Below are positions 33,000 through 41,973 of a DNA stretch of 44,598 nt, one piece after another. A program made the translations under genes and the position numbers. The stretch is from Pleurotus djamor (taxonomy: Eukaryota; Basidiomycota; Agaricomycetes; Agaricales; Pleurotaceae). Under the pieces are notes generated by a model. It searched no databases. It worked only from the letters and a program-made list of their open reading frames with translations, and was not told the DNA's origin. Numbering within the stretch: position 1 is the first letter of the stretch; each line of letters begins with the position of its first letter. Where the stretch lies: contig JAPEVF010000364.1 in assembly GCA_029747585.1 (NCBI GenBank), forward strand, positions 1 through 44,598. The letters are read 5' to 3'.

Positions 33000-33610
33000 A
33001 ATACATATGTTTAAAGTGACTATTAGCATTTCTGCAATCCAAAGTAGCTATGAAGGCAGCCAGTCTTACTAGGAGATAGTTACTGTAAGCCTTTCTTAGC
33101 TTAGAGTAACTTTAAGCAAGCAGAAAAATCCGGACAAGTATGCCTTTAAAGTAACTTTAAGCAAACAAAGCTTTATAGTCACTTATAAGTGGTAACTCTT
33201 GGAGTAGCCTTCTATACTGCCATAGTAACTGCAAAGTTTTTTCCTGGTTTAAAGTAACTGCAAATAAAGTAGCTACTATAAGTAGATAGTTACTTTAAGC
33301 ATTTCTTGGTTTAAAGTTACTTTAAGCAAGTGTAGAAAACCCGAATACACACATCTTTAGAGTAACTATAAGCAAGGAAGAACTGAGAGTCACTTTGAGG
33401 TAACAATATTGGTAGTTGCCTTAAAGTTACTATAAGGAAGTTCCTGCTTAAAAGTAACTGTGAAATCACAGGTATTATAAGGAGAAAGTCACTGTAAGCA
33501 TTTCTTGGTCTAAAGTTACTTTAAGCAGGTGCAACAAAACCGGACAAATACATATTCAAAGTTACTTTAAACCAACAAGCCTTTATAGTGACTTTGAAGT
33601 AAGAGCATCT
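33000..33610. repeat. three tandem ~210-bp modules in the right arm
   Basis: The mirrored marker CTTTATAGT (or the equivalent GAGAGTCACTTTGAG) occurs at about 33171, 33381 and 33591, a spacing of 210 bases. The CCGGACAA or CCCGAATA block recurs in each. The unit length and order match the left arm in inverse orientation, so the array predates or was copied with the inverted repeat. Confidence 0.65.
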
Positions 33611-33848
33611 AAGGTTGGTTTCTGCAATTCCATAGTGACTCTAAGCATGCTGATGCTTTAAAGTATGTTTAAACATCCTTGTTTACAGTAACATTGTCCA
33701 GTATGTGCTTTAAAGTCACTTTAAGCATCTGCATTCCCAGCTACTATAAATACTTACATAGCTTAAAGTAACTGTAAATAAATGGCTATAAAGTTACTAC
33801 AAGATTCTGCTAGGTTCAAACCTTGCGTAAAGTAACTATAAGAAGAGC

Positions 33849-34093
33849 TGCTAAAAGTAACCACAGAGATTTTGGTACCTTACAGTAACTGCCAGTAAAT
33901 GGTCTGTTTAGGGCTCCCAGTAACTATGTATTCAAAGGCTCATAGTTACTATTAACAATTCTGTGGTTTACAGTCATACTCTGTTTTTAGTTGCTTAGAG
34001 TGACTTTAAGCATTTCCATGAGTACATGGCTTAAAACGACTACGTTTTTTGCACTTTTGTGGTTTAAAGTAACTATTCCATCCAGTATTACTG
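33849..34093 (-). repeat. right terminal inverted repeat (outer, conserved part)
   Basis: Reverse-complement partner of 30992-31236. It shares the landmarks GGGAGCCCTAAACAGACCAT and CTTTTGTGGTTTAAAGTAAC in the appropriate orientation. Confidence 0.85.
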
Positions 34094-34505
34094 TCCATCC
34101 CCAGTGGGTGCCTTTCTTGGACGAGAACTGGCTACATCGCGTTTGTAGTTCAGTTTGGTCAGCGGCATGCGTGTCCGCTTGACCCCTTGAAACCACCGTA
34201 CGGGACAAGTTAGCATGCGGCTATCCTCGTCTCCAGAAACTCTGCGTATTGGTTTCTGCCGGGAACGTGCTTTAGCGCAAGTACCAGTCATCCGCCTGAA
34301 TGACCATTCATTCGTGTGACTTCGACTCTTCACTCAGTCCACTTGTCCCTCTCTTCTCTCCTCTCTCCTCTTTCCTCTCTATCTTTCTCTCCCTGCCCTC
34401 AGGCGTGCACATTTTTTCCAATGCCTCAGACACCGGTGTCCTTTGTATGTGTCCTTTCATCTGTTTACTTGGACGCCTGCTAACTGTGGTGGAACCAGCG
34501 CACCA

Positions 34506-35011
34506 ATGGCTCTGCCCACACTCCAAGGCCATCAGATGCCTGAAACCCTTCAATATGTGGACCTCTACGTTTGTTCCCATCCTGCAACTTCTCCCCTTTG
34601 GCGAAACATTCATGTTCTCGACAGGCTCTCGACGCTCGAGTTCCCTCCCTTCCGTGACCCTTCCTCCGCGAGCCTTGCTAGATAGCAATCAACTATCTGG
34701 AGTTTGGGGTCTAGGTGGTTACCCACTTTCGTGCGTGTCTCTTCTTCGCTCCTCTGTTTCAAAGGCTGATACATCCTCTTTTAGGTCTTCGGGCATCTCT
34801 TGGCGATGTCAACGTCCGAACCATCCAAATGTCCGTTCATGGAAACGACAGCGATGGACTGCCGCCCGTCGTCGTTGGCCCTCGACCAGGTATGCGTCGG
34901 TGTTCAGTTTGATGTCGTGCTCATAGCCCTTTGATAGAACTCGTGGTCCGGCCAAAACCCCCTCCTTCTCGTGCTACATATATTCCTCCCTTATTTCTTT
35001 TGTATTTATAA
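34506..35011 (+). CDS. possible small gene of unknown function
   Basis: Two protein-like segments suggest a gene. The first starts at an ATG at 34506 (MALPTLQGHQMPETLQYVDL to LDRLSTLEFPPFRDPSS). The second reads SLGDVNVRTIQMSVHGNDSD then GLPPVVVGPRPG, between a TTTTAG acceptor near 34782 and a GTATGC donor near 34890. A final stretch IELVVRPKPPPSRATYIPPL runs to a TAA. The middle intron chain is not solved, and an upstream exon starting MPQTPVSF at 34423 is possible. The segments have no recognised domain. The leucine-rich first part resembles F-box-type sequence only weakly. Confidence 0.25.
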
Positions 35012-35224
35012 AAGAGCGTCCGAGGAATCGCATGTTGACTGGGCCCAGGTCTCATGCGTGCACTTGCTTGCACTTTAGCTACATTCTTCTCCTTTTGTTC
35101 CTTAGTAGTGTTTGAGCCACCCATGATGTTGTACCACCGACCTTGATTCCTACACGCTTTTCATTGCATCGATGCGTGCCTCCCTTTCCGTAGTCCCCGG
35201 GGATTTTTTTTGCCGGAAATAAAA

Positions 35225-35261
35225 GTCACGTGACCGTGTGTTGGCCAGCTTCCAATATAAG
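35225..35261 (+). promoter_or_regulatory. promoter with CACGTG palindrome and TATA-like element
   Basis: GTCACGTGAC (35225-35234) is a perfect 10-bp palindrome containing the CACGTG E-box bound by Cbf1/bHLH-type factors. Twenty bases further, AATATAAG (35254-35261) is a TATA-like element, about 65 bases before the ATG of the H3-tail-like gene. The context of that ATG (CACCGAATGGCC) is favourable. Confidence 0.5.
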
Positions 35262-35323
35262 ACGCGTCGGCTAACCGTCCGAAACCTCCCTTTCGTCCGT
35301 CTTCTTGAAGCATACCTCACCGA

Positions 35324-37081
35324 ATGGCCAGAACAAAGCAAACCGCTGCCAAGTCTGTCAATGGGACAGCACCAAGGAAAGCTCCTTCGACGACCTCATT
35401 GGCAACTACCGTTACTAGAGCACAGAAGACATCGGCTGCGACGACCAAAAGAAACGCGTTGCAGAGGCCATACCATCTGGTAGCTCCTGATGAGAAGGGA
35501 AAGGACTCCGTAAGTCGACCACATACATCAATACGATCACCCTTGTCATCCCTCTCGTGTTTTCAGTTGTGTATAGGTTGTCAAAACGGAGGCGACTTGA
35601 TTTGCTGCGAGGTTTGTAGTTGCTGGATGTGTTTTGTGGTGATCAAGCCCCGAGAGGACAGACGATTCATCGAAGACACCTCCGCTAACGGGTGTCTGCA
35701 AATCACTTGTGAAGCCAAGGCAAAGAAGTATGATTTCATCTGCCCAGCTGCCACTGCGACCAAGATGCAGCCCTCGAGCATGGTAAACACACGAGATACT
35801 ATGTGAGTTTCTCGTTCCATCCTTTCGCATTGCTGTTGACAATGTGCATCATGCTGTTCCAGGCCTTTTCGGACAATGGACAGCCCATCCTTGATCTTTT
35901 GGTCGCTGTTAAACGCGCGACCTCCGTGTTCTTTGCGCCCATCAAAACTCCCACCACTGTCCTGTTCTTCCTGGCGTTGGAGGGTTGTCAATCAATGGAT
36001 CAGCCTATGATTGATGCCCATTCGTACCTCGAGCCGTACTTTGGAAGGGATCAAGGACAGCTTCTAACGTTCTCAGTCTTCTTCAACTTTCAGAGGGGCG
36101 GGGCTGCTCGATACCGAAGTCAGTTGAACGACGTTATTGCTGCTATTTCCGAGTGAGTGAGGTCTTCCGCCAAGTACTGATCATGCTTACTCATTTTTGT
36201 AGCGATGCCACGACGCAAGTCATTGTGCTTTTTATGACCCATGTCGGCGAAGACGATTGCTTGCAACACGCGCCTGTGGTTCGCAACAACAAGGGCGGCG
36301 TGACGGATCATGGTGCCAGTTTCGACCCTAAGCAGGTGGGAGCTATGTTCGTTTCACATTGATATTTGGCCTGACGACTTATCAGGTTTTGACGGATTTA
36401 TTCGTTGAGGACTTGATGATCCCTATGAAGCAGAAGCAACGGTCCAGCCTCTTTTTCTTTGTGTGCAAGGGGATAGAAGGGCACACTGAGACCCGAGACT
36501 GGATGTCGGCCTGCGTGGCCAGGTGCGTTCACTTCCTATCGTCCATATGTCGCCACTAATCCTTCTACGTCAGACGATGTTTTGAAGAGATCTTCTCGTT
36601 CACTGCACTGTCGTTCCAACCCTGCCTCGCGCGCTCATTCGTAGGCAACTATCTCGTCCAGTCGTACGTTAGACGAGCGCCGTTGTGAGTGGCGGTCAAA
36701 ACTGCTCTTGGTTCCTGCCCGTACCTCGGTGAATCTTCCGACCTCGTCGTCGTCGCCCGCGAAAATCAGAAACCGGCTCACGTCATTGCCCTTCGATTCT
36801 ATTGAGCTCATGGAACGATTGCACCCTACGGAGAGACGCTGCCTGCGATGTGTCCGTTCTGCGGATGCTTTCATACACTTAGCATGAGCGTGGTGAAGGG
36901 ACCGCACGGTAAGAACCACTTGCACACCCGCTGCAGTGGCCAATACAAATTCGAAGAGGAGGAAGTGCCGTGCAAATATGATAGCCGCAAGAATGTCATT
37001 GCTGGTAGAGAGCGTGGTCCTCATGTCAAAGGGGGTCTGTGGTTTTCCGAGGTGTACCCGTTGGTTATTCGTAGGGCTTAG
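35324..37081 (+). CDS. histone H3-tail mimic with PHD-like finger, caspase/CHAT-like region and zinc ribbon
   Basis: The first residues read MARTKQTAAKS then NGTAPRK. Of histone H3 residues 1-18, 14 are identical, including K4, K9 and K18; R8 is Ala and K14 is Thr. A Ser/Thr/Lys-rich linker follows, then a PHD-like finger across the first intron (CIGCQNGGDLICCEVC), degenerate at its later cysteines. Exons: 35324-35509, 35567-35782, 35863-36152, 36203-36335, 36386-36522, then 36574 onward; all junctions keep frame. The middle resembles a caspase/CHAT fold: strand VIVLFMTHVGED with His (codon 36240) and strand SSLFFFVCKG with Cys (codon 36464). After an unsolved junction (36640-36830), LPAMCPFCGCFH resembles a zinc ribbon and the frame ends EVYPLVIRRA. 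The cysteine losses and unsolved link suggest decay is possible. Role (inference): chromatin-targeted effector or decoy for H3K4/K9 readers and writers. Confidence 0.7.
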
Positions 37082-37313
37082 AGTACATACCTACCATTCG
37101 TCCGTCAGTCCCAGATACAACTTTATGATTTTAACCTACCATTTGCTTGTCAATCTCCGGTGTTGAACATCGGTACATTCCTTTGCTGACTCGGCTAAGG
37201 GCCACCGTGCAGAAATATTGGTCAATTTTATGTAAATCCAAGGTCGCCGTTAAAACTCACCCTTGTTCATTGCATCCTCCGACGTGGCCCGCATCGTTTT
37301 GCAAAGCTCTTCC

Positions 37314-38609
37314 ATGTCTGAAATTCGAAACCCACACTCCTTCTACTGCAATGAGGATGTTTCTGCATTCCTCTTGGAGGCGATGAAGAGTGGACAGGCG
37401 AATTCGTGCGTTCCTCATGCCTTAAAGACCACTCCGCCTTCCACTCACGTTGCCTGGCTATAGAGACATGCCCGTCCATTGGAGAGGGTTGAATTTGGAT
37501 ATTTTGGCATCCATCCTAGCCGAGGCTTGGGACAATCGCGGTGAGTGCACCGAGAATGCGTCTTCAATAGTCTCTGACAATCTGTTAAAAAGTGATCCTG
37601 CCGGTGACCGCGCATGTTCTGATAAACGCTTCGAACGAACGGATAACTCGTCTACTGGCCAGAGTGGATTTGGGAGAGATTACACGACCGCTCATTCTGC
37701 TATCTTTGGACAATATTCCCCTTGTTGTGTACCTCCCCTCCCTGCTGTCCTTCATGAAACAGGTCAGCGTATGTTTGAAAACTTTCCGTGCATTTGCGGT
37801 GCTGACTGCCTTCACAGCTTGCTATGGCCCAATCAGTATCACTCATCGAGAGTATATTAGCAAAGCCATTGACTAACAGTGTGCGTTCAAAAAGGTGGAG
37901 GACCGCTCCGAAGCATTTCGCAAGGCCTGGCGCTGGTCTGTCCGTTGTGGGAGCCGAGACGTTTTCGCCGGGTTGGTACACTCGATTCGACACAGTGTGT
38001 CTCATCTGCATTCTAAACAGGCGAACTTTCTTTCATACGACTCTTCAGAGAGATGACCCCCCGAAACCATCCGTGTCCCTGCGCAAGAAGACGAATGTTG
38101 ATTCGGCGACTTCGTGGTTGAAGCACGTCAAAGACTTCTTCACCCTGGGCGATGTGCTGCTTGCGCTCTTTCATCCAGAGTCGTATGAGCATGGGCGACG
38201 GGCAATAGCGTCCATGAAAACTTCGGATGATCCTTCGTTGGCGTATTGGGCAAGACGGTGGCCCTCGGCGTTTTCTTGCTTATCGGTTCTCGCCAATCGT
38301 CGAAGCCCTTTGCACCTCGATTCCAAGGGCGACTGCCAACAGTATGACTTCCTAGTAAACACGGGCACTGCCAGAACAGTTATACGTCTAGGTCAAGTTG
38401 GAGCAATTTTTCAATATTTACCTGGAGCCGGTATCATGTTTTCGGGAGGTGTCTTTGAGCACGACTCTCCTGGTTGGTTTGAGGGCGAGCGGGTAGGCTT
38501 CGTTTTGCACATGCGTCCCGAGGTGGTCCGCGTGTACAATGACAGTGATGTGAGCCTTCCTCCTGCCCTACTGTGACTGTAGCGATACATTACGGACGTC
38601 CTTCGATAA
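37314..38609 (+). CDS. 2-oxoglutarate/Fe(II) dioxygenase of TET/JBP type, one frameshift
   Basis: TET/JBP enzymes oxidise methylated or plain pyrimidines in DNA. Exons 37314-37405, 37464-37540, 37593-37762, 37818-37835 and 37880 onward join in frame (MSEIRNPHSFYCNEDV, then LNLDILASILAEAWDNR, ASNERITRLLARVDLGE, VEDRSEAFRKAWRW). At ~38055, inside GAGAGA, the frame runs into TGA while the next frame continues RDDPPKPSVSLRKKTN; a two-base GA loss explains this. The oxygenase core is complete: HLD (codons 38313-38321) as the H-x-D iron ligands, YLPGAGIMFSGG, the distal His in FEHDS (38460) and the GERVGFV arginine ten residues later for 2-oxoglutarate. A last intron (38550-38582) gives the ending NDSDRYITDVLR. 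Nearest family: the expanded fungal TET/JBP-like oxygenases associated with KDZ transposons (Iyer and Aravind). The substrate is unproven. Confidence 0.65.
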
Positions 38610-38950
38610 TTTGACTACTGAGGTGCACACCTTTTATTTGATTTTGGACGTATTTGAGTTTACATCCTGGTACCTTGTCAGGGCTCAGGGATTCTTCTCA
38701 TAGATCTTGCCACTGTCTCTTTTTCTTACAGGCAACTATACACGTTCCCTCCTTTTATGCTCCTCCTCCGCATAACCCCACAATGAAGTTAGTGGCGACG
38801 ACGTTGAAGCGCCTGAGTCAATAATGAAGGATTTCATCTCGGACTTGGCCGAGGGCACATGGCCTTCGCAAAAAGCCGAGTTGAACTGACCTATGTGGCG
38901 TTGCCCACTCCGCGGAAGCTTTTGCCTTTCTGATTCCGTACCTCCACCAG

Positions 38951-39298
38951 CTTGAAAGATTCCACAGTATGAACGACGCTGCTACGCCATTCAAGAGATT
39001 TGCCAATGTAAGATCTTAGTCCTTATTGAAAGTCATCATCTTAAGGACAATTACCAGCTCCGACAGTTCCTCGACTTGGAGGCCCAGGTTGATGCGTCTG
39101 AGGACAGCGAGGAGGACTCAATATTGGAAGATGGTGAGTAGTTAACTTTTTCATATCTGCCAGTACCTCTCAATCTACACACTAGACTTCCTCGATGACC
39201 ATGATGATGGGCGTGGCTCTCCGTCTTCACTGACTCGAACCGACCGTTTCGACGTTTTGACCGAACATGAAGCTAACCAGGACGCCGCTAACTGTTAG
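38951..39298 (+). pseudogene. Spt5-type acidic N-terminal segment, cut off at an LTR-like sequence
   Basis: Exons 38951-39007, 39058-39133 and 39186-39298 read NDAATPFKRFAN, LRQFLDLEAQVDASEDSEED, then DFLDDHDDGRGSPSS. This matches the start of the Spt5-like gene at 8.5 kb (RFLDIEAQDDESEFEDAED then FLDD), with both introns at the same positions and phases. The acidic FLD-EAQ segment is the N-terminal region that precedes the NGN domain in Spt5-type proteins. Here the frame ends within TGTTAG, which is also the first six bases of the LTR-like sequence that follows, and no NGN or KOW part is seen downstream. I infer a gene truncated by insertion. The 5' exon is uncertain: acidic sequence around 38780-38880 (EVSGDDVEAPES) may belong to it. 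Confidence 0.5.
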
Positions 39299-40055
39299 AC
39301 CCTATCCAGAAAGGGGCNTATAGGGGAGGACGGAGGCCGAGATGACGGCCGAGTGAACGAGATAGGGGTGAGCACAGCGACTGAGGCGCAGCGCTGGACT
39401 CCTACTAACACTCCGGGCTCGGTGTACCAGGCCGGGTGCAAGGCCGAGGATACGAGGAGGAGAAAGAGGACGACGAGTAGAGGAGGACCAAGTCGTCTCG
39501 GGCCCGGGTCAGGTCGTCAGGCCGGACGAGGATCAGAGAGGATAAGGTGGAAANCGTCTATAAACGAGCTAAGGAACAAATACAACTATGAGGAACTATA
39601 TATACTATGCTACATGAGGCTTCGGCTAAGAGAACAATGGCGGGTCCGTTTATGTAACTACTGCGCGAGTGGGTCCACTAGATCCGTGAGTCACGTGACA
39701 GACGGTATAGGGGTGTCACGTGACCACAGGAGCTAGGGGACCTGTCACGGATCGTGACAGTGTAGAAGGAAGGGGAAAAGAATGTAGAACGTCCAATCGC
39801 TTTGGGTGAGTTGAGGTCCCAACTCCGATCAGGGACGCCGAGTTTCGCCTCCTAAAACAATGGATGGAGAGAGGCGAATCGCCTCGAAGGGAGACGGACT
39901 GAATGAGCGACCGACCCAGAGATCAGATATGTATACTTAACCCATAAAGAAAATCGATGTTAGCGGTGTGTATGGATACAGAATTATTAATGAGGGCAGC
40001 TTACGGCGGACAGACGGTAGGAGAAGCATCTGAGGAACCTGTTCTAGCTTCTACA
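39293..40055. mobile_element. possible solo LTR of an LTR retrotransposon
   Basis: The segment begins TGTTAGACCC and could end CTTCTACA, as expected for LTRs with TG...CA ends. It is non-coding and purine-rich, and contains two further CACGTG palindromes (near 39695 and 39717) and two N bases (39318, 39554), suggesting collapsed or uncertain repeat sequence. No matching 5-bp target duplication is visible (left CTAAC, right ATCAT), and no second LTR or gag/pol lies in the window. The boundaries are therefore tentative. Confidence 0.3.
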
Positions 40056-41973
40056 ATCATCTATAGACGATTAAGGCAGGTTACAGCCCTCCACGGCTGT
40101 GACGAGATTTGAACGGATGAAAACAATGAGCAGTGCATCGTGTGTGGACGACGGATGGAGGGAGACGGCCTTGACGTTTGGATTGCAACGCTTGGGTTTC
40201 GACACACGGTCGTGTATCCAAACATCTCTGAGTGCGTATCATGATGGTGATGCAATCTGGGGAACGTAGGGGGTCCGAGGATGAATCGTACTACACGCCA
40301 GCTGTGGAATTCTTGAAGATTGTGAGAGTCTCCTTCCATCGTGTTCTCAACACAATAGGCAGAGTAGGCTTTCGTTATAACCGACTGTATATCCTCCAAA
40401 CACCCAAGTCAGTACATTTTGGGGGTTGAAGCTACGAGCAGAGGGACTTGGCCCTTCATCTCCCTCAGTTAGCGCCACACATAAGAGACTACTTATCCAC
40501 CCCAGCAATATGAAGGGGACGGGCTTGCTGACATCGACGCTTTCCTGCTCCAGTGATATCTTGCTATGAGTCTTGAAGTCACCTACAGACGACATGGGAC
40601 GATGGCTGTTGTGAGACGTTGTAGTGAAGTACGGTAAGGCCTACAGCAACTTATCGCAACAGACCTGGCATGGCTCCGACAAGGATCTAGTGGTGGGGTC
40701 GATACTAAACGTAACGTCGACCTAGGAGAGGGAGATCCTCTGATCGAGAGGATGCTGGAGACCACGATGGACTGCCGTCGACACGTTTGAAATGAGTTCA
40801 AAGCGAACGAACGGTGATGGAAGCGGCTACTTCGCCATGGCTTATTTAAACTTGACTTTGCATTCATCTCAATGAATTGTATGTGGGGATTACGTAATAT
40901 TCGTTTCAGGACATAAAAATATTATTTGATAAACTAATTCAACTTAGAGAGTGCGAACAGAAAAAAAAACCCAGTTTTCCCGAAAATTTTGAAGTGGAGG
41001 CGCGTCGCACTCCAAGGAATACTCAAGGAGGGTGGCCAGCCCTCAATGAGTTTCCAAGGAAGGACGTCTGAAAAGTGTTCATTAGCATGATATCTGATAG
41101 CGGGAGGAACGTACTGTTGTTTACTTGGAACGAACGCTTCAAGCGTGTGACATGGGTTTCAAAACTCTGAGGGAGAAATGTTAACCTCGGGGACGAAAAG
41201 AGCACGACGCACCAAGACATTCAACCAATGATAGTGCCAAGAAGGAAGAACCTGGGGATGCATGAACATCAATACCAAAATAGAGGCGATGCTTACCAAT
41301 AGCCACCTAGTTGTGGGTGTAGATGCCGTGGACGGAGAGACTGGCGGGGTAAGCCGCGGATGCGAACTCAACCCCTGTGATAGACAACGCTTCGCAGTCA
41401 ACAAAAGGACGGAAGCGTGGATGGGTTTGTGGGAGAAAGTACGTGGCTTAGTCCCAGTCATGAAACATGACAACGCCTCGCAGCCATGGAGGCTCGAAGC
41501 ATGGATGAAGTGATATATCCCCCGGAGCCGTCGAATATCCCCCGGAGCCGTCGAGTATCCCCCGGAGCCGTTGTTTACCACGTTGGCACAATGAGGTACG
41601 ATGTCCTCTATGGATAGGGCAACGTCCACGCCCTTCCACATCCCCCAGAGCCGACCCCCAGAGCCACGGCGACCAGACGAACGGAATCGTCCGGAGTAAC
41701 CTACTGCGACCGACGTCACAATAGCGCCTACCAAAAACTACGTAAAAAGGGCGGAGGGAAGACTAAAACAAGGTGAGCCTGCGCCCGACGAAACAAAAGT
41801 GGGAGAAAGGGGCGCAAGCGGGATCCACAGCTAGCGGAATCATAGGTATTTATACGCGCTCAAAGGCTGTGCTCAAACTGTATAGCTGTTCCCACGATTA
41901 CGGTCAGGTGACTTCCCAATATATAACAAATGGAGATTCGAGAACTCCTCACTTTAGCATCGAACTTCTCAAC
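40056..41973. other. gene-poor interval with a 20-bp tandem repeat and a TATA box
   Basis: I see no confident gene. At 41516-41575 a 20-bp unit (TATCCCCCGGAGCCGTCGAA) is repeated three times; a related CCCCCAGAGCCGA occurs near 41640-41660. A minus-strand open frame of 191 codons (41734-41159) spans this repeat and has one hydrophobic stretch (WLLVSIASILVLMFMH), but its remainder looks like translated repeat, so I do not call it. TATTTATACG at 41847-41856 is a TATA candidate for the gene starting at 41974. Confidence 0.45.

Larger units (their letters stand above)
30992..34093. mobile_element. 3.1-kb gene-less element with long terminal inverted repeats and dense subterminal motifs
   Basis: The left end CAGTAATACTGGATGGAATA is repeated inverted at the right end (TATTCCATCCAGTATTACTG, ending 34093). 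The outer ~240 bp of both arms are almost identical (a handful of differences), after which the arms diverge but remain alignable for about 1 kb. Both arms are packed with a near-palindromic motif of the form TTAAAGTNACTTTAA and half copies of it, dozens in all. The central ~900 bp (32050-32990) lack it. No transposase frame is present. No clear target-site duplication flanks the ends; a weaker similarity (CCAAG...GGC...CCCAC) continues ~30 bp outward on both sides, so the real ends may be further out. Dense subterminal motifs are typical of transposase-binding sites in CACTA-like and other cut-and-paste elements. This is probably a non-autonomous derivative of such an element, superfamily not determined. 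Confidence 0.85.

Noticed and set aside
31000..34090. CRISPR-like array
   Set aside because: The repeats are near-palindromic, irregularly spaced, and inverted between arms in a eukaryotic context. It is a transposon structure.
35324..35509. A genuine histone H3 gene
   Set aside because: Similarity stops within the first ~28 residues, and the histone fold is absent.
40061..40399. Minus-strand 112-codon frame
   Set aside because: Composition and lack of domain suggest chance; it begins next to the LTR-like end.
41159..41734. Minus-strand 191-codon frame
   Set aside because: It runs through the 20-bp tandem repeat, whose translation supplies part of its length. One hydrophobic stretch is not enough.
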